Virus record (IMG/VR): IMGVR_UViG_3300008117_000092
Span: 1 to 59,782 of that record
Source: a virus
Length of the DNA stretch: 59,782 bases
Direction: 5' to 3' (one strand)
The position numbers and the translations under genes are program-made. Shown here in pieces: positions 7,121 through 15,609 of this stretch. Numbering within the stretch: the stretch's first letter is position 1; each line of letters starts with the position of its first letter. The notes under the pieces were generated by a model, which ran no database searches, was not told the origin of the DNA, and saw only the letters and a program-made list of their open reading frames with translations.

Positions 7121-8211
7121 TCCCTTTCTTTGGCGTACACAGACAATATAATAATTTACGCGAAGAAATATTAGACATAACTGACAGAGTATATTCTACT
7201 GGTCGAGTTCTTGACGGTGAATACACACACGAATTTGAAAAACAAATCGCCAAAAGAACTCATAGAGAATATGCTCTTGCAGTCAACTCCGGCACACAGG
7301 CATTGATATTTTCTTTATTTGCCACTGTTGATCACACGCCTTATTCAGTATTAATTCCTACACTCAGTTTTGTAGCCACTATCAACAGTGTGCTCATGAA
7401 CAACTTTACGCCTGTTTTTTGTGACGTTGATCATAAAGGTTTGATTGACTTAGATGCATACGAACACAAACTAGATAACAGTGTTGGTGCTGTTATGTAT
7501 GTGAATTTGTTTGGTAACTGTGTCAATTACGATAGATTTAGAATACAAACAGAATTTTTTAATGATAATTTAAAAATAATAGAAGATGCAGCGCAAAGTT
7601 TTGGTGCATCTTACAAAGGAATACCCAGCGGAAAAATGGGCCATGTAAGTGTACTCAGTTTTGATCCGACTAAAAATTTAAACAATTATGGATCAGGCGG
7701 AATGATTCTCACTGATGACCATAACATATACGAAACATGTAGAGCTCTTAGAGATAATGGTAAACCTTTGCATGACAATGCCGGTACCAATAGCAAGATG
7801 AGCGAAGCCGACTGTGCCCAACTGTTAGTCAAACTGAAATATTTTGAGAGTTGGCAACAACGTAGAACTGATATAGCCAATTATTACATTGATCAATTGT
7901 ATCAATATTGTGACATACTGATACCTAACCAAGATGTTCAACATGCTTGGCATAAATTTGTGATTAGAACCAATGCCAGAAACAGTTTGATTTATCAATT
8001 GTCATTGGCCGGAATTGAAAGCAAAATACATTACGAACATGCACTTTACGATATAGGAGTAGGCTTTAATTACATTGACTACAGTAGAGATCTTTATACT
8101 GAAACAGCAGCATTCACAAGAGAATGTGTGAGTTTACCAATATATCCTGAACTTACTGATGGTGAAGTAGAATCTGTTGCTGCTGTTATTAGGAACTATT
8201 TGTCTGATTGA
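7111..8211 (+). CDS. DegT/DnrJ/EryC1/StrS-family sugar aminotransferase
   Basis: A PLP-dependent aminotransferase that normally adds an amino group to a keto-sugar nucleotide. The ATG at 7111 (MHVIPFFGVHRQ) is preferred to the TTG at 7075, because it begins at the usual family N-terminus. Motifs on the 366-residue protein: NSGTQAL (59-65), EDAAQSFGA (158-166, D159 for the pyridine nitrogen), the PLP lysine K188 in SFDPTKNL, and GSGGM just after. The last 23 bases overlap the convergent - strand gene at 8189. It pairs with the SDR gene upstream and suggests synthesis of an aminodeoxy sugar by the phage. The product sugar is unknown. Confidence 0.88.
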   Translation: MHVIPFFGVHRQYNNLREEILDITDRVYSTGRVLDGEYTHEFEKQIAKRTHREYALAVNSGTQALIFSLFATVDHTPYSVLIPTLSFVATINSVLMNNFTPVFCDVDHKGLIDLDAYEHKLDNSVGAVMYVNLFGNCVNYDRFRIQTEFFNDNLKIIEDAAQSFGASYKGIPSGKMGHVSVLSFDPTKNLNNYGSGGMILTDDHNIYETCRALRDNGKPLHDNAGTNSKMSEADCAQLLVKLKYFESWQQRRTDIANYYIDQLYQYCDILIPNQDVQHAWHKFVIRTNARNSLIYQLSLAGIESKIHYEHALYDIGVGFNYIDYSRDLYTETAAFTRECVSLPIYPELTDGEVESVAAVIRNYLSD

Positions 8212-10009
8212 ATCTTTCTCGTAACCACGCCCATTCAAAGCTCAACATGAGTTTATCAAGATCACCATCAACTTCGTTGTAGTATTTAACTGCGTCAGCT
8301 GCGCCCTTTAAACACCATTCAGCAAAATCTCCATTAGCAACTGTTAACCAAGTATCTAATCTATATTCAGTCTCTATAGTGGGTTGCGTTGTCATGAAGT
8401 GTTTGAGTTTGACCACTTCTCTAAATGCTGTACGCCATGTGGTCCATGGATCTTGATTAAATCTTGCTACTCCGCTCAGTAAAGGCACAGATTCGTGCGG
8501 CTGACTTAGTGTAAAATCAATTCCCGGCGAGTTGTTTTCTAAAACTAATTTTTTATTATAGGCGATCATGCCTTGATGTCCGTATTCCAAGCCGTTTAAA
8601 GGATTACGAGAATTAAAAATATAATGCTTGGGTTGTTGCCAATAATCTGGTTGCCACTCGTACCATGGGAAGGTATTGCCCTCTACTTCTAGTTTTGCAA
8701 ATACAGCAAAGAACCAAGGTGTCGTACTGGCTCTTGCTGCTGCTTGATAGGCTGCAACACGACCGTTAACTCCACGTATCCATTTAACATCACTATTGGT
8801 CATGTACTCAGTATGATAAAACATTAATTCTTCATCAGGTTCACCGTTGCTGATAAAAACTATGTCTAAACGTTTGTTTGGTGTTTTGGTTTTATCTTTT
8901 AAAATATATGGATAGTCGTATATTTGTGTTTCAACAAAACTTTTTGCATCTCTAGGAACTAAAGATGTGCCACCGTTGCATGAAATAGGTACAACTACTC
9001 TGTCTTTAGCACTCCAAAGACATATTGTTTCTTCCCGGTATATAAACTCATTGCTGTTAATAAATGTAGCGTAAGGAAAATTAAATTCATAATTTTTAAC
9101 TGCCTCTACTACAGTATCACCATCATATACTACAGTGGGTTCTCGAAATCTATTAACCGTTTGATCTGTGCAGTAATTTATAACATTGAACCAATCTAAT
9201 AATTCTAGTTCATATAATTGCTGCTTGAATGATCGTACATGAATATAAAACGTATCACCACGACGTTGTGTTCCACTGGCAAACACATGTACCATTTCTT
9301 GTTGTGAAGGATCAGGATGCCAGGTAAAGTCAAATTTGCTGTAATCACAAATACTGCTTGTAATCCAAACAAATTCAGTGGTAGCAAGATTAACTATACG
9401 TTTGAACACATTTAAGTGGTTGTCAACATAACGAGTAAGTTTTATATCAGGAAATGTTTTTTTAAGATCCAAGTACTGTGTTTGACTTTCTGCGTTAAGA
9501 AAGTCCATGTAGAATATTTGTGTAGCATTAGTACGGATTTTTTGACTGCTGACATATTTTATTCCAGCAGTTCCTTTATAAATAGGACCGCCGTCTTGTT
9601 GCCAATTGGTAGGAAAATGATATTCGTAATCAGGTTCTAATTCATCAGGATGCCACGAGTAATCAAAATCATTGTCATTTATATTAGTCGGAACGATCCA
9701 AGATGACATCTCAACACAGCGTGTGACTTTTTGTTCTGTTCTAAAATGCCATTCTTTATTTTTAACAGTTTCTTTATTGGCTAGATAAGCTCCGCCTGTA
9801 CGTTGCCATTGTGTACCAAAACAATGAATATGAGTTTCTTCCCAAGGAGCAGGACGCCAATCAAAATCAAAATTGCTGTAATCATTACAGCCATAAATAA
9901 ACCAGTAGAGCCTAGTTCTACTCTTCAAAGCAGCTTCTTCTAAATTGTCAGCATACTTTTCAAAAGCAAATAAATTTGGTTTATTGCCTGAATAAAAAAC
10001 GTCAAACAT
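8189..10009 (-). CDS. large glycosyltransferase-like repeat protein, 606 aa
   Basis: The protein carries four degenerate copies of one module: W-x-P-(D/A)...H-x-F...Q...GG. They lie at about residues 47-75 (FDWRPAPWEETHIHCFG), 116-143 (YSWHPDELEPDYEYHF), 227-253 (FTWHPDPSQQEMVHVF) and 450-482 (YEWQPDYWQQPKHYIF). The last copy sits in a C-terminal domain (about 380-540) that matches the whole glycosyltransferase-like protein at 26582-27511, including NGLEYG..G and a W(R/K)xxFRE(V/G)VK segment. The DGD metal motif of that relative is replaced here by F-A-K, so this copy may bind and not transfer sugar. Such proteins are known from aquatic T4-like phages without assigned function. The start codon shares a CATG with the divergent gene at 10008, and its 3' end overlaps the aminotransferase gene. 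Confidence 0.7.
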   Translation of the reverse strand: MFDVFYSGNKPNLFAFEKYADNLEEAALKSRTRLYWFIYGCNDYSNFDFDWRPAPWEETHIHCFGTQWQRTGGAYLANKETVKNKEWHFRTEQKVTRCVEMSSWIVPTNINDNDFDYSWHPDELEPDYEYHFPTNWQQDGGPIYKGTAGIKYVSSQKIRTNATQIFYMDFLNAESQTQYLDLKKTFPDIKLTRYVDNHLNVFKRIVNLATTEFVWITSSICDYSKFDFTWHPDPSQQEMVHVFASGTQRRGDTFYIHVRSFKQQLYELELLDWFNVINYCTDQTVNRFREPTVVYDGDTVVEAVKNYEFNFPYATFINSNEFIYREETICLWSAKDRVVVPISCNGGTSLVPRDAKSFVETQIYDYPYILKDKTKTPNKRLDIVFISNGEPDEELMFYHTEYMTNSDVKWIRGVNGRVAAYQAAARASTTPWFFAVFAKLEVEGNTFPWYEWQPDYWQQPKHYIFNSRNPLNGLEYGHQGMIAYNKKLVLENNSPGIDFTLSQPHESVPLLSGVARFNQDPWTTWRTAFREVVKLKHFMTTQPTIETEYRLDTWLTVANGDFAEWCLKGAADAVKYYNEVDGDLDKLMLSFEWAWLRERFNQTNSS

Positions 10010-11207
10010 GTATAATATTAACAGTCATTATGAAAATATTTTATCTTATGCTAAATCTATTATAGCACAACCAACCTTGACATATCTACACCCTTTTGGT
10101 GCTACGCAACCTGAAAATTTAGAAATTGTTGACAATGGTGGCTTTGGTCCATTATTATTTTGTTACGACCAAGAACCAATTATTGAAAATTTTAATGACA
10201 ACTTGTTTCATACATCCTGGCAAATGGTAGATGATTATGGTAATGTAAAACCCTCAATATTACTTAACACAGAAAGACATAGTGTAGCAAAAAATAAAAT
10301 TCTCGAGAAATACAGATTTGTAGATTGTAATTACTTTTTCCACGCATTTGCAGCAGCAGATTGGTATCGAGGTTATAGATATTGCACTAGTATATATCCT
10401 CTGCATCAAAGAAAATTCAAAAAAAAATTTATAACTTTTAACAGATTGACCGGTGGAGCAAGATCATATCGCAGTATTTTAGTTGCAGAACTTGTTAAAA
10501 AAAATTTATTAAATCAAGGATACGTAAGCTACAGTTTAAATTGTCCTCAATACGGAAGGTATGACAACAATTTATATGATTTGGTCAAACAATATCAATT
10601 GCCGTATGATTATATACAAGAATGTGTTACTACACTAAATTCATTGAAACGCAAACTGAACATTGATAATTCCAACGAAATTAGAAATGACAGTCAAACC
10701 TTAGGGGCACTGTCTTATATGATTGATAGTTTCTTACATGTGGTAACTGAAACTTGTTTTTGGGAAGAAAAAACTCATTTAACTGAAAAAATATTTAAAC
10801 CTATAGTGGCCAAACAACCCTTTGTTCTATTGGGTTGTGCAAACAATTTGGAATATTTAAGAAGTTATGGTTTTAAAACTTTTGATCAGTTCTGGGACGA
10901 AAGTTATGACACAATCGAAGATCCAATGCATAGATTACAAGCTGTAGTTAATATAGTGGAAAATATTTGTGCTATGAGTCTAAACGAGTTATATATTTTG
11001 CAACAAAAAATGTCAGAGATTTTAGAACACAATTATAATTGGTTTTATAATCAAGAATTTATCGACAACTGTTGGAAAGAATTAAAAGACAATCTTAAAT
11101 CTGCAATTGCTCAATTACCACCCCGGATTTCTTTAGAAACTCCACTCCAGCCATATCTCTATAATCTGTACAAAAATAAAGAGAAGAAATGCCCGACTGA
11201 TATATAA
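10008..11207 (+). CDS. glycosyltransferase-like protein (exostosin/fucosyltransferase-like C-terminal motif)
   Basis: A 399-residue protein, the only + strand gene in the accessory block. Its C-terminal half has the signature LTEKIFKPIVAKQPFVLLG (near 256-275), followed by YLRSYGFKTFDQFWDESYD. This resembles the nucleotide-sugar-binding end of GT10/GT47-like glycosyltransferases. The same segment is found in the - strand protein at 25054-26055, which is a clear relative. The N-terminal half is not recognisable. The last 37 or so codons (11095-11207) lie antisense to the conserved C-terminus of dCMP deaminase, and the relative ends at about the point where this overlap begins, so the tail looks like a late addition. 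No Shine-Dalgarno sequence precedes the ATG. Confidence 0.7.
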   Translation: MYNINSHYENILSYAKSIIAQPTLTYLHPFGATQPENLEIVDNGGFGPLLFCYDQEPIIENFNDNLFHTSWQMVDDYGNVKPSILLNTERHSVAKNKILEKYRFVDCNYFFHAFAAADWYRGYRYCTSIYPLHQRKFKKKFITFNRLTGGARSYRSILVAELVKKNLLNQGYVSYSLNCPQYGRYDNNLYDLVKQYQLPYDYIQECVTTLNSLKRKLNIDNSNEIRNDSQTLGALSYMIDSFLHVVTETCFWEEKTHLTEKIFKPIVAKQPFVLLGCANNLEYLRSYGFKTFDQFWDESYDTIEDPMHRLQAVVNIVENICAMSLNELYILQQKMSEILEHNYNWFYNQEFIDNCWKELKDNLKSAIAQLPPRISLETPLQPYLYNLYKNKEKKCPTDI

Positions 11208-11532
11208 GTTTTGCGCATTCAATACAGGGGCTATGAGTCACAAACAAACTTGCGCCTTCTCCGCTTTCTACAGAACGTGCCAGTTTGGCTATAGCATTTG
11301 ATTCTGCATGTAACACCTCGTCTTTGGTCTGCAAAAATCTTATTTCTCCATTGGGCCATTTCATTTCATGTTCGCAGTTGTTATCCCAACCCGCTGGCAT
11401 GCCATTATACCCAATGGAGATGATTCTATCATCTTTTACTATGATGCAACCAACTTTTAATCTACGTGCATGACTAAGTTCAGCAAAGGTTTGAGCAGTT
11501 TGCATGTAGGCCCGTTTAAACTTCTCTTTCAT
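11095..11532 (-). CDS. dCMP deaminase
   Basis: This zinc enzyme converts dCMP to dUMP, the substrate of the phage ThyA. The 145-residue protein shows the deaminase zinc motifs HAESN (H75, catalytic E77) and SPCIEC (C103, C106), with VGCIIVKDDRIISIGYNG near the N-terminus and CEHE at 53-56. Family length is normal. It is separated from DHFR and ThyA by about 5 kb and lies on the other strand, inside the accessory block. Its stop region overlaps the + strand glycosyltransferase-like gene by 113 bases. The upstream nucleotidyltransferase gene overlaps its start by 4 bases. Confidence 0.93.
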   Translation of the reverse strand: MKEKFKRAYMQTAQTFAELSHARRLKVGCIIVKDDRIISIGYNGMPAGWDNNCEHEMKWPNGEIRFLQTKDEVLHAESNAIAKLARSVESGEGASLFVTHSPCIECAKLIYQSGISSLYFCTDYRDMAGVEFLKKSGVVIEQLQI

Positions 11533-12104
11533 TCAACACCCATTTGTTTGCGAATTGCAGTGGCACTGATTGCCTGTGTTGTATCATCAAAAGTTTCTTG
11601 CTCAATTATATAACCAACATCTCGACCGTAGGTAATATTAACAATGTTAGGAACTACAATTATTTTATACCTACCTTTGTACTCAGGATCTAAATCAGCA
11701 CTAATATATCTTTTGACTTCTTCTAATCCAAATGGATTGCTATGGTTCCACCCTTGGCAGTCTCTGATCATAATACACACTTGGCCTGTTTTTTTAATGG
11801 CACGTTCAAACAATGCACGATGACCTGCATGCCATGGTTGCCAACGTCCTAGCATTTGTACAGTAGGTTTCCGCCAATCAAATGTAGGAGTATTTTCTAT
11901 TCGAGCAGTACCGTTGACAATCGATAGATATCCTTCACAATACACGTTCCATTTTTCTACACCGTTTTCTACAGTGACATCATCACGCATGGGTACACGA
12001 ATATCTATATGCTCCACCAGATATTCTACACCGTTTTCAAACACACGCCAAACTTGACTACTATCTTTGTGTTGATGATTGAATCTTATGTGATATTTGT
12101 TCAT
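11529..12104 (-). CDS. HxGH-motif nucleotidyltransferase with extra N-terminal domain
   Basis: The C-terminal part (about residues 80-191) is a cytidylyltransferase/adenylyltransferase-type Rossmann domain with GRWQPWHAGH (86-95, the HxGH signature) and ISATAIR near the C-terminus, matching the ISxTxxR motif. It would attach a nucleotide to a phosphorylated substrate, such as NMN, a sugar phosphate or a polyol phosphate; the substrate cannot be read from the sequence. The N-terminal 75 residues form a separate small domain (W-R-V-F-E-N...EYLVEH...YCEGY.SIV.GTARI). The next gene upstream, at 12101-12403, encodes nearly the same N-terminal domain alone. Start codons and stops overlap by 4 bases on both sides, so it is in an operon. 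Confidence 0.82.
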   Translation of the reverse strand: MNKYHIRFNHQHKDSSQVWRVFENGVEYLVEHIDIRVPMRDDVTVENGVEKWNVYCEGYLSIVNGTARIENTPTFDWRKPTVQMLGRWQPWHAGHRALFERAIKKTGQVCIMIRDCQGWNHSNPFGLEEVKRYISADLDPEYKGRYKIIVVPNIVNITYGRDVGYIIEQETFDDTTQAISATAIRKQMGVE

Positions 12105-12403
12105 GTGTAATCCTTAGGTAATGGATTGTTGAAATTAATTGTTGTTTTGTACTGTTCAGTATCAATATTCTCTAATGGAGCTTGTGTTATTCTTGCTGTT
12201 CCATCTACAATAGAAATATAACCTTCACAATACAAATTATAGCTGTCAGTATCATATTCAAAGGTAATGTTACCCCTACAAGGCACATTTATATCTAAAT
12301 GTTCTACTAGATATTCTGTGCCCTGATCAAAATTCTCAAACACACGCCACATTTTTCCGGTGTCGTTATGAGCACGATTAAATCTTATTAGATAATTGTT
12401 CAT
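12101..12403 (-). CDS. stand-alone paralogue of the nucleotidyltransferase N-terminal domain
   Basis: This 100-residue protein aligns by eye along its first 75 residues with the N-terminal domain of the nucleotidyltransferase gene just downstream. Shared positions include WRVFEN, EYLVEH.DI.VP, YCEGY.SIV and GTARI. It lacks the HxGH catalytic domain and ends in a polar tail (about 76-100). The simplest explanation is tandem duplication followed by loss or absence of the enzyme part. It may be a regulatory or assembly partner of the enzyme. The domain is beta-rich, with no recognised family. It overlaps the enzyme gene by 4 bases and the kinase gene by 26 bases. Confidence 0.75.
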   Translation of the reverse strand: MNNYLIRFNRAHNDTGKMWRVFENFDQGTEYLVEHLDINVPCRGNITFEYDTDSYNLYCEGYISIVDGTARITQAPLENIDTEQYKTTINFNNPLPKDYT

Positions 12404-12797
12404 AGATTATCCTTGCCCATCGTCCTGCATCTTGTTCAGTTACTCTAATATCATAATGATCAGGTGCAACAAATGCTCGATTAGTATCTTCAAATCTGCC
12501 CTCTGCGATGGTATCTACCCAGATCAAAAAATGTGGATCGTATATGCTGCGCATTTCAGGTAAAGGGCACACAAAGTCAGCAACAATGTAATCTCTATTA
12601 GATACATCTGCTATTTCACGCATGCGGCGACTCTGACGAATTCTCCCTTCGTAGCTAAAATCCCAGTCATCAAATTTTCTCCTAATTTCATCAGCATTCA
12701 ACCATAGAACATCAGGACTAAAGTAATTTAGTAAATTCAAGGCTAGTGTAGTTTTTCCTGCACCAGGTAAGCCCATAATTAATATTCTAGTTGTCAT
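12378..12797 (-). CDS. P-loop kinase, adenylylsulfate-kinase-like
   Basis: A small 139-residue kinase with a perfect Walker A motif GLPGAGKTT (residues 9-17). NADEIRRKF follows, in the position where adenylylsulfate (APS) kinases have a DGD-like substrate loop, then a strand-aspartate segment LIWVDTIAEGRFEDTNR. Lengths of APS kinases are about 170-200 residues, so this is a short version and may act on another small substrate. Its position between the nucleotidyltransferase and SGNH/carbamoyltransferase genes suggests that it phosphorylates a sugar or an activated intermediate. Gene ends overlap both neighbours by 11 and 26 bases. Confidence 0.78.
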   Translation of the reverse strand: MTTRILIMGLPGAGKTTLALNLLNYFSPDVLWLNADEIRRKFDDWDFSYEGRIRQSRRMREIADVSNRDYIVADFVCPLPEMRSIYDPHFLIWVDTIAEGRFEDTNRAFVAPDHYDIRVTEQDAGRWARIIYEQLSNKI

Positions 12798-13521
12798 GAA
12801 AATACCTAACTGATTTTTTAAAATTTAATTTTTTATCTTCTATATGTTTTTTAAGTTCTAATGCCCATTCATTATGAGCTAATTTACCTGGGTGTATTTT
12901 ATCTTTATCAAACCAATTATTTTTTTTGGTGATACTATATATATTATTTGTTGTACAACAATTAGCCCAATTGATTAAATTAAAAAATTTTTCATTTACA
13001 TTTTTTAATTCTGAAACATAATCTTGATAAAAAGAAAAGATATATTGTACTCCTAGTTGTATTAGTATACTTTGTAAAGAAATTACCTTTATTAAAAAAG
13101 AGTCTACCATTTGATTATAACTTATATTTTTATAGTATGGATCAAATAAGTTCACACATTCTTTATCATTATTTAAATAACCACAACCAAACACCCAATC
13201 TGTTTGAACCAAGTCTTGATCATTAAAGGGATGTATTATTTTTTCAGGCCAGTCATTTTGCTTGTGCTGGTAATTTGAAGTATAAATGGTTTTCAAATCC
13301 TTTTCAGTTCTGTAATCTATTCTATGCGGGTGGGACCACATAATAATGACTGCATCATAATTTCTCAATGATAATTCTGCAACTGTAGATTCAAAAATAT
13401 AGGTATTACCAGCACCAGACTGTGCAAGATTTATCAATTCAAAATTATACATTGATTGTAAAGCATACGGCCAACTATCAGGTCCCCTGCTAAAGCTACA
13501 GCCATTTGTTAAAACTCTCAT
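12787..13521 (-). CDS. SGNH-hydrolase-like protein 1
   Basis: The 244-residue protein has the block arrangement of SGNH/GDSL hydrolases: GCSFSRG at the N-terminus (nucleophile serine block), LAQSGAGNTY near residue 32-41 (Gly and Asn blocks), and HPGKLAHNEWA near the C-terminus (catalytic His block). Such enzymes deacetylate or esterify/hydrolyse acyl groups, often on glycans. There is no signal peptide, so it acts in the cytoplasm of the infected cell or is packed in the virion. It is one of four SGNH-like genes in this block. The start overlaps the carbamoyltransferase gene end by 4 bases (ATGA). Residue-level activity is inferred from motifs only. Confidence 0.72.
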   Translation of the reverse strand: MRVLTNGCSFSRGPDSWPYALQSMYNFELINLAQSGAGNTYIFESTVAELSLRNYDAVIIMWSHPHRIDYRTEKDLKTIYTSNYQHKQNDWPEKIIHPFNDQDLVQTDWVFGCGYLNNDKECVNLFDPYYKNISYNQMVDSFLIKVISLQSILIQLGVQYIFSFYQDYVSELKNVNEKFFNLINWANCCTTNNIYSITKKNNWFDKDKIHPGKLAHNEWALELKKHIEDKKLNFKKSVRYFHDN

Positions 13522-15002
13522 GAAAACACCCGTACTCCGTATTTACTTTCGAATCTATCTGCGTCTGCTCGATCATTTATTATAGGCTCTCCTTTAATAT
13601 TTAATGAAGTATTAAGTAACATAGGACAATCTGTTAGCATGAACCATTTTTCTAAGAGTTCTCTTATTCCTGAACCATCCTTAGGAACCGTTTGTACTCG
13701 ACTGGTCCCATCATAATGGCAGATAGCAGGAAAACGGTTAGGATACCTGCACTGAGCCACTGACTGCATATAACGGTTATTATACCACCCACTGCGGAGA
13801 ACAAAGTACTGATCAGCCATCTCCTCCAATATGACAGGGGCAAAAGGTCTGAATTTTTGTCTGCGTTTGATTTCATTTACTCTATCCTTAATGTTTGGTC
13901 CTCTTGGGTCTGCTAACAAACTTCTATTGCCTAACGCACGAGGCCCGAACTCAGCACGACCGCTAGCAACACCGCAAATCCCGTCAGATAGCAAAGTGTC
14001 AAGAACAGGTGTAACGGGATATGGACCCGGAATATTGTGGCCAAGATAAGCATTGACCCAATTAACACGACGCCCATAAGCGAGAGCGGCAGCGCCAAGA
14101 CTGCTACCAGCATCACCAGGATTAGGCATAATCCAAACGTTTTCAAAATACTCTCCTAGATTTCTATTTGCTAAACAATTAAGTGCGACACCGCCCATGT
14201 AAACAAGATTTGTACTCCACCCAAAGTCTCTAGCACGGCGCATTACATTGTATACCAATCGCTCTAATACTTTTTGTGCGGCGGCTGCTATATCTGAATC
14301 ATGAACATCTTTGGAAAACCCTGCACTGTCTATACCGATGTGTAAATTTTGCTTGAAAGTTGCTTGCCATTCATTTTCTACTAATAAATCTTGTAACGAA
14401 GTTGCGTAGCCATTTCTACCATAAGCACTCATTCCCATTAGAATGTATTCATCCTCGTTTGGCTTGAGGCCCACACGTTCGGTCATTGCCGAATAAAATA
14501 ATCCTATGCTGTGAGGATAGCGTTGACTCCATAATTTTTTATATTGTGCAAAACCTCGATTATTGTACTCTGCTCCCCATATACTAATTGTATCCCATTC
14601 TCCAATTGCATCGATCACTACCACAGTTGCACGATCATACGGACTGGTTTGAAATCCTGCTGCGGCATGACTCAAGTGATGGTCATGGCAACTATATTTT
14701 GGAATTATAGCATCATTTCCAAATTCGTTAGATAATATTTGTTTTGTAGTAAGTCGATTCCATTCAATGCCTTCGCCGCTATATGCTCTACGCAGTTGCT
14801 TTTTCCACGGCTTTTCATAATAGGCAATATGCACAATGGGGCCATGCTTGTTGATGTCACGCACTAAATCTTGATGAATGTGTGCATCATTTTTAATCTT
14901 GCTGTAACGTTCACTGTGAGCAGCAAACAGTATTTCACCTTGATGATCTACTACACTTACAGCAGCATCATGGAATCCAGCACTTATTCCTAATATGTTC
15001 AT
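13518..15002 (-). CDS. carbamoyltransferase, NodU/CmcH family
   Basis: These enzymes use carbamoyl phosphate and ATP to add a carbamoyl group to a hydroxyl, classically on Nod-factor sugars or antibiotics. The 494-residue protein begins MNILGISAGFHDAAVSVVD, typical of the Kae1/HSP70-like N-terminal domain, with the metal-site motif HDHHLSHAAAGF near 108-119. It continues with GGVALNCLANRNL and the YrdC-like/C-terminal signature EFGPRALGNRSLLADPR and LNTSLNIKGEP near the end. The length is slightly short for the family but the ends look complete. It is flanked on both sides by SGNH-like genes, with overlaps of 4 and 35 bases. It suggests carbamoylation of a sugar hydroxyl in the phage-directed glycan pathway. 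Confidence 0.92.
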   Translation of the reverse strand: MNILGISAGFHDAAVSVVDHQGEILFAAHSERYSKIKNDAHIHQDLVRDINKHGPIVHIAYYEKPWKKQLRRAYSGEGIEWNRLTTKQILSNEFGNDAIIPKYSCHDHHLSHAAAGFQTSPYDRATVVVIDAIGEWDTISIWGAEYNNRGFAQYKKLWSQRYPHSIGLFYSAMTERVGLKPNEDEYILMGMSAYGRNGYATSLQDLLVENEWQATFKQNLHIGIDSAGFSKDVHDSDIAAAAQKVLERLVYNVMRRARDFGWSTNLVYMGGVALNCLANRNLGEYFENVWIMPNPGDAGSSLGAAALAYGRRVNWVNAYLGHNIPGPYPVTPVLDTLLSDGICGVASGRAEFGPRALGNRSLLADPRGPNIKDRVNEIKRRQKFRPFAPVILEEMADQYFVLRSGWYNNRYMQSVAQCRYPNRFPAICHYDGTSRVQTVPKDGSGIRELLEKWFMLTDCPMLLNTSLNIKGEPIINDRADADRFESKYGVRVFS

Positions 15003-15609
15003 AAATTTTATCAGCTATTATTTCGTGCCCTTGTTCTAACGGATGACCGTTTGGACCATGCGGTGTACCCCAAGTCCACTCAGCAACACTAGTTGACATA
15101 TCACTTACAAAAAATGATTGATCAATTGCATTTACTAATTTGGGAAAATTATTACTATACAAGTTGTGACTTAAATTTGCGCCACATGAAATAAACATAA
15201 CACAAGGAACGTGATTGAGTTTGCACAAACTCTGCACAAGAATAATTTGTCGTAACCATTTTGCATAATAATACTCTGGAGTATCATACGCGGTCATATG
15301 TTTGATTAAACCTATCCTATGCGTATCGTCAAAGAATGATCTAAAATTCCTACCTGCCCAAATATCATAGATACCTTTATCGTCGGCAAATTCTTGTCTA
15401 TTACAATCTGACCAACCAATGATAACCATTTTGGACTGATTTATTACAGCGTCAATTGCTCTTTTGACCATGCGATTGTTTCCTGTAGCAGGTCTTCCTT
15501 TGTTAACGATTTCTTTATCTAATTTTTTAGCCAACACCGACGGCCATGCTAGCTCTTGGGATGATAGTTCATCTCCGAAGGTAAAACTGTCACCAATTGC
15601 GTATATCAT
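14968..15609 (-). CDS. SGNH-hydrolase-like protein 2
   Basis: A 213-residue SGNH/GDSL-like protein with GDSFTFGDEL at residues 6-15, the Asn/Gly block GRPATGNN (38-45) and NGHPLEQGHEIIA near the C-terminus (His block). No signal peptide or membrane segment is present. Its start codon overlaps the stop codon of a hidden 33-residue gene (ATGA at 15606-15609), so the two are probably translationally coupled. Its end overlaps the carbamoyltransferase start by 35 bases. The combination suggests acyl removal or transfer on the same glycan that is carbamoylated, but this is inference. Confidence 0.75.
   Translation of the reverse strand: MIYAIGDSFTFGDELSSQELAWPSVLAKKLDKEIVNKGRPATGNNRMVKRAIDAVINQSKMVIIGWSDCNRQEFADDKGIYDIWAGRNFRSFFDDTHRIGLIKHMTAYDTPEYYYAKWLRQIILVQSLCKLNHVPCVMFISCGANLSHNLYSNNFPKLVNAIDQSFFVSDMSTSVAEWTWGTPHGPNGHPLEQGHEIIADKIYEHIRNKCWIP

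Noticed and set aside
13931-14146. Open frame on the - strand giving a very hydrophobic, membrane-like peptide
   Set aside because: It lies wholly inside the carbamoyltransferase gene in another frame, with no ribosome site; it is a shadow.
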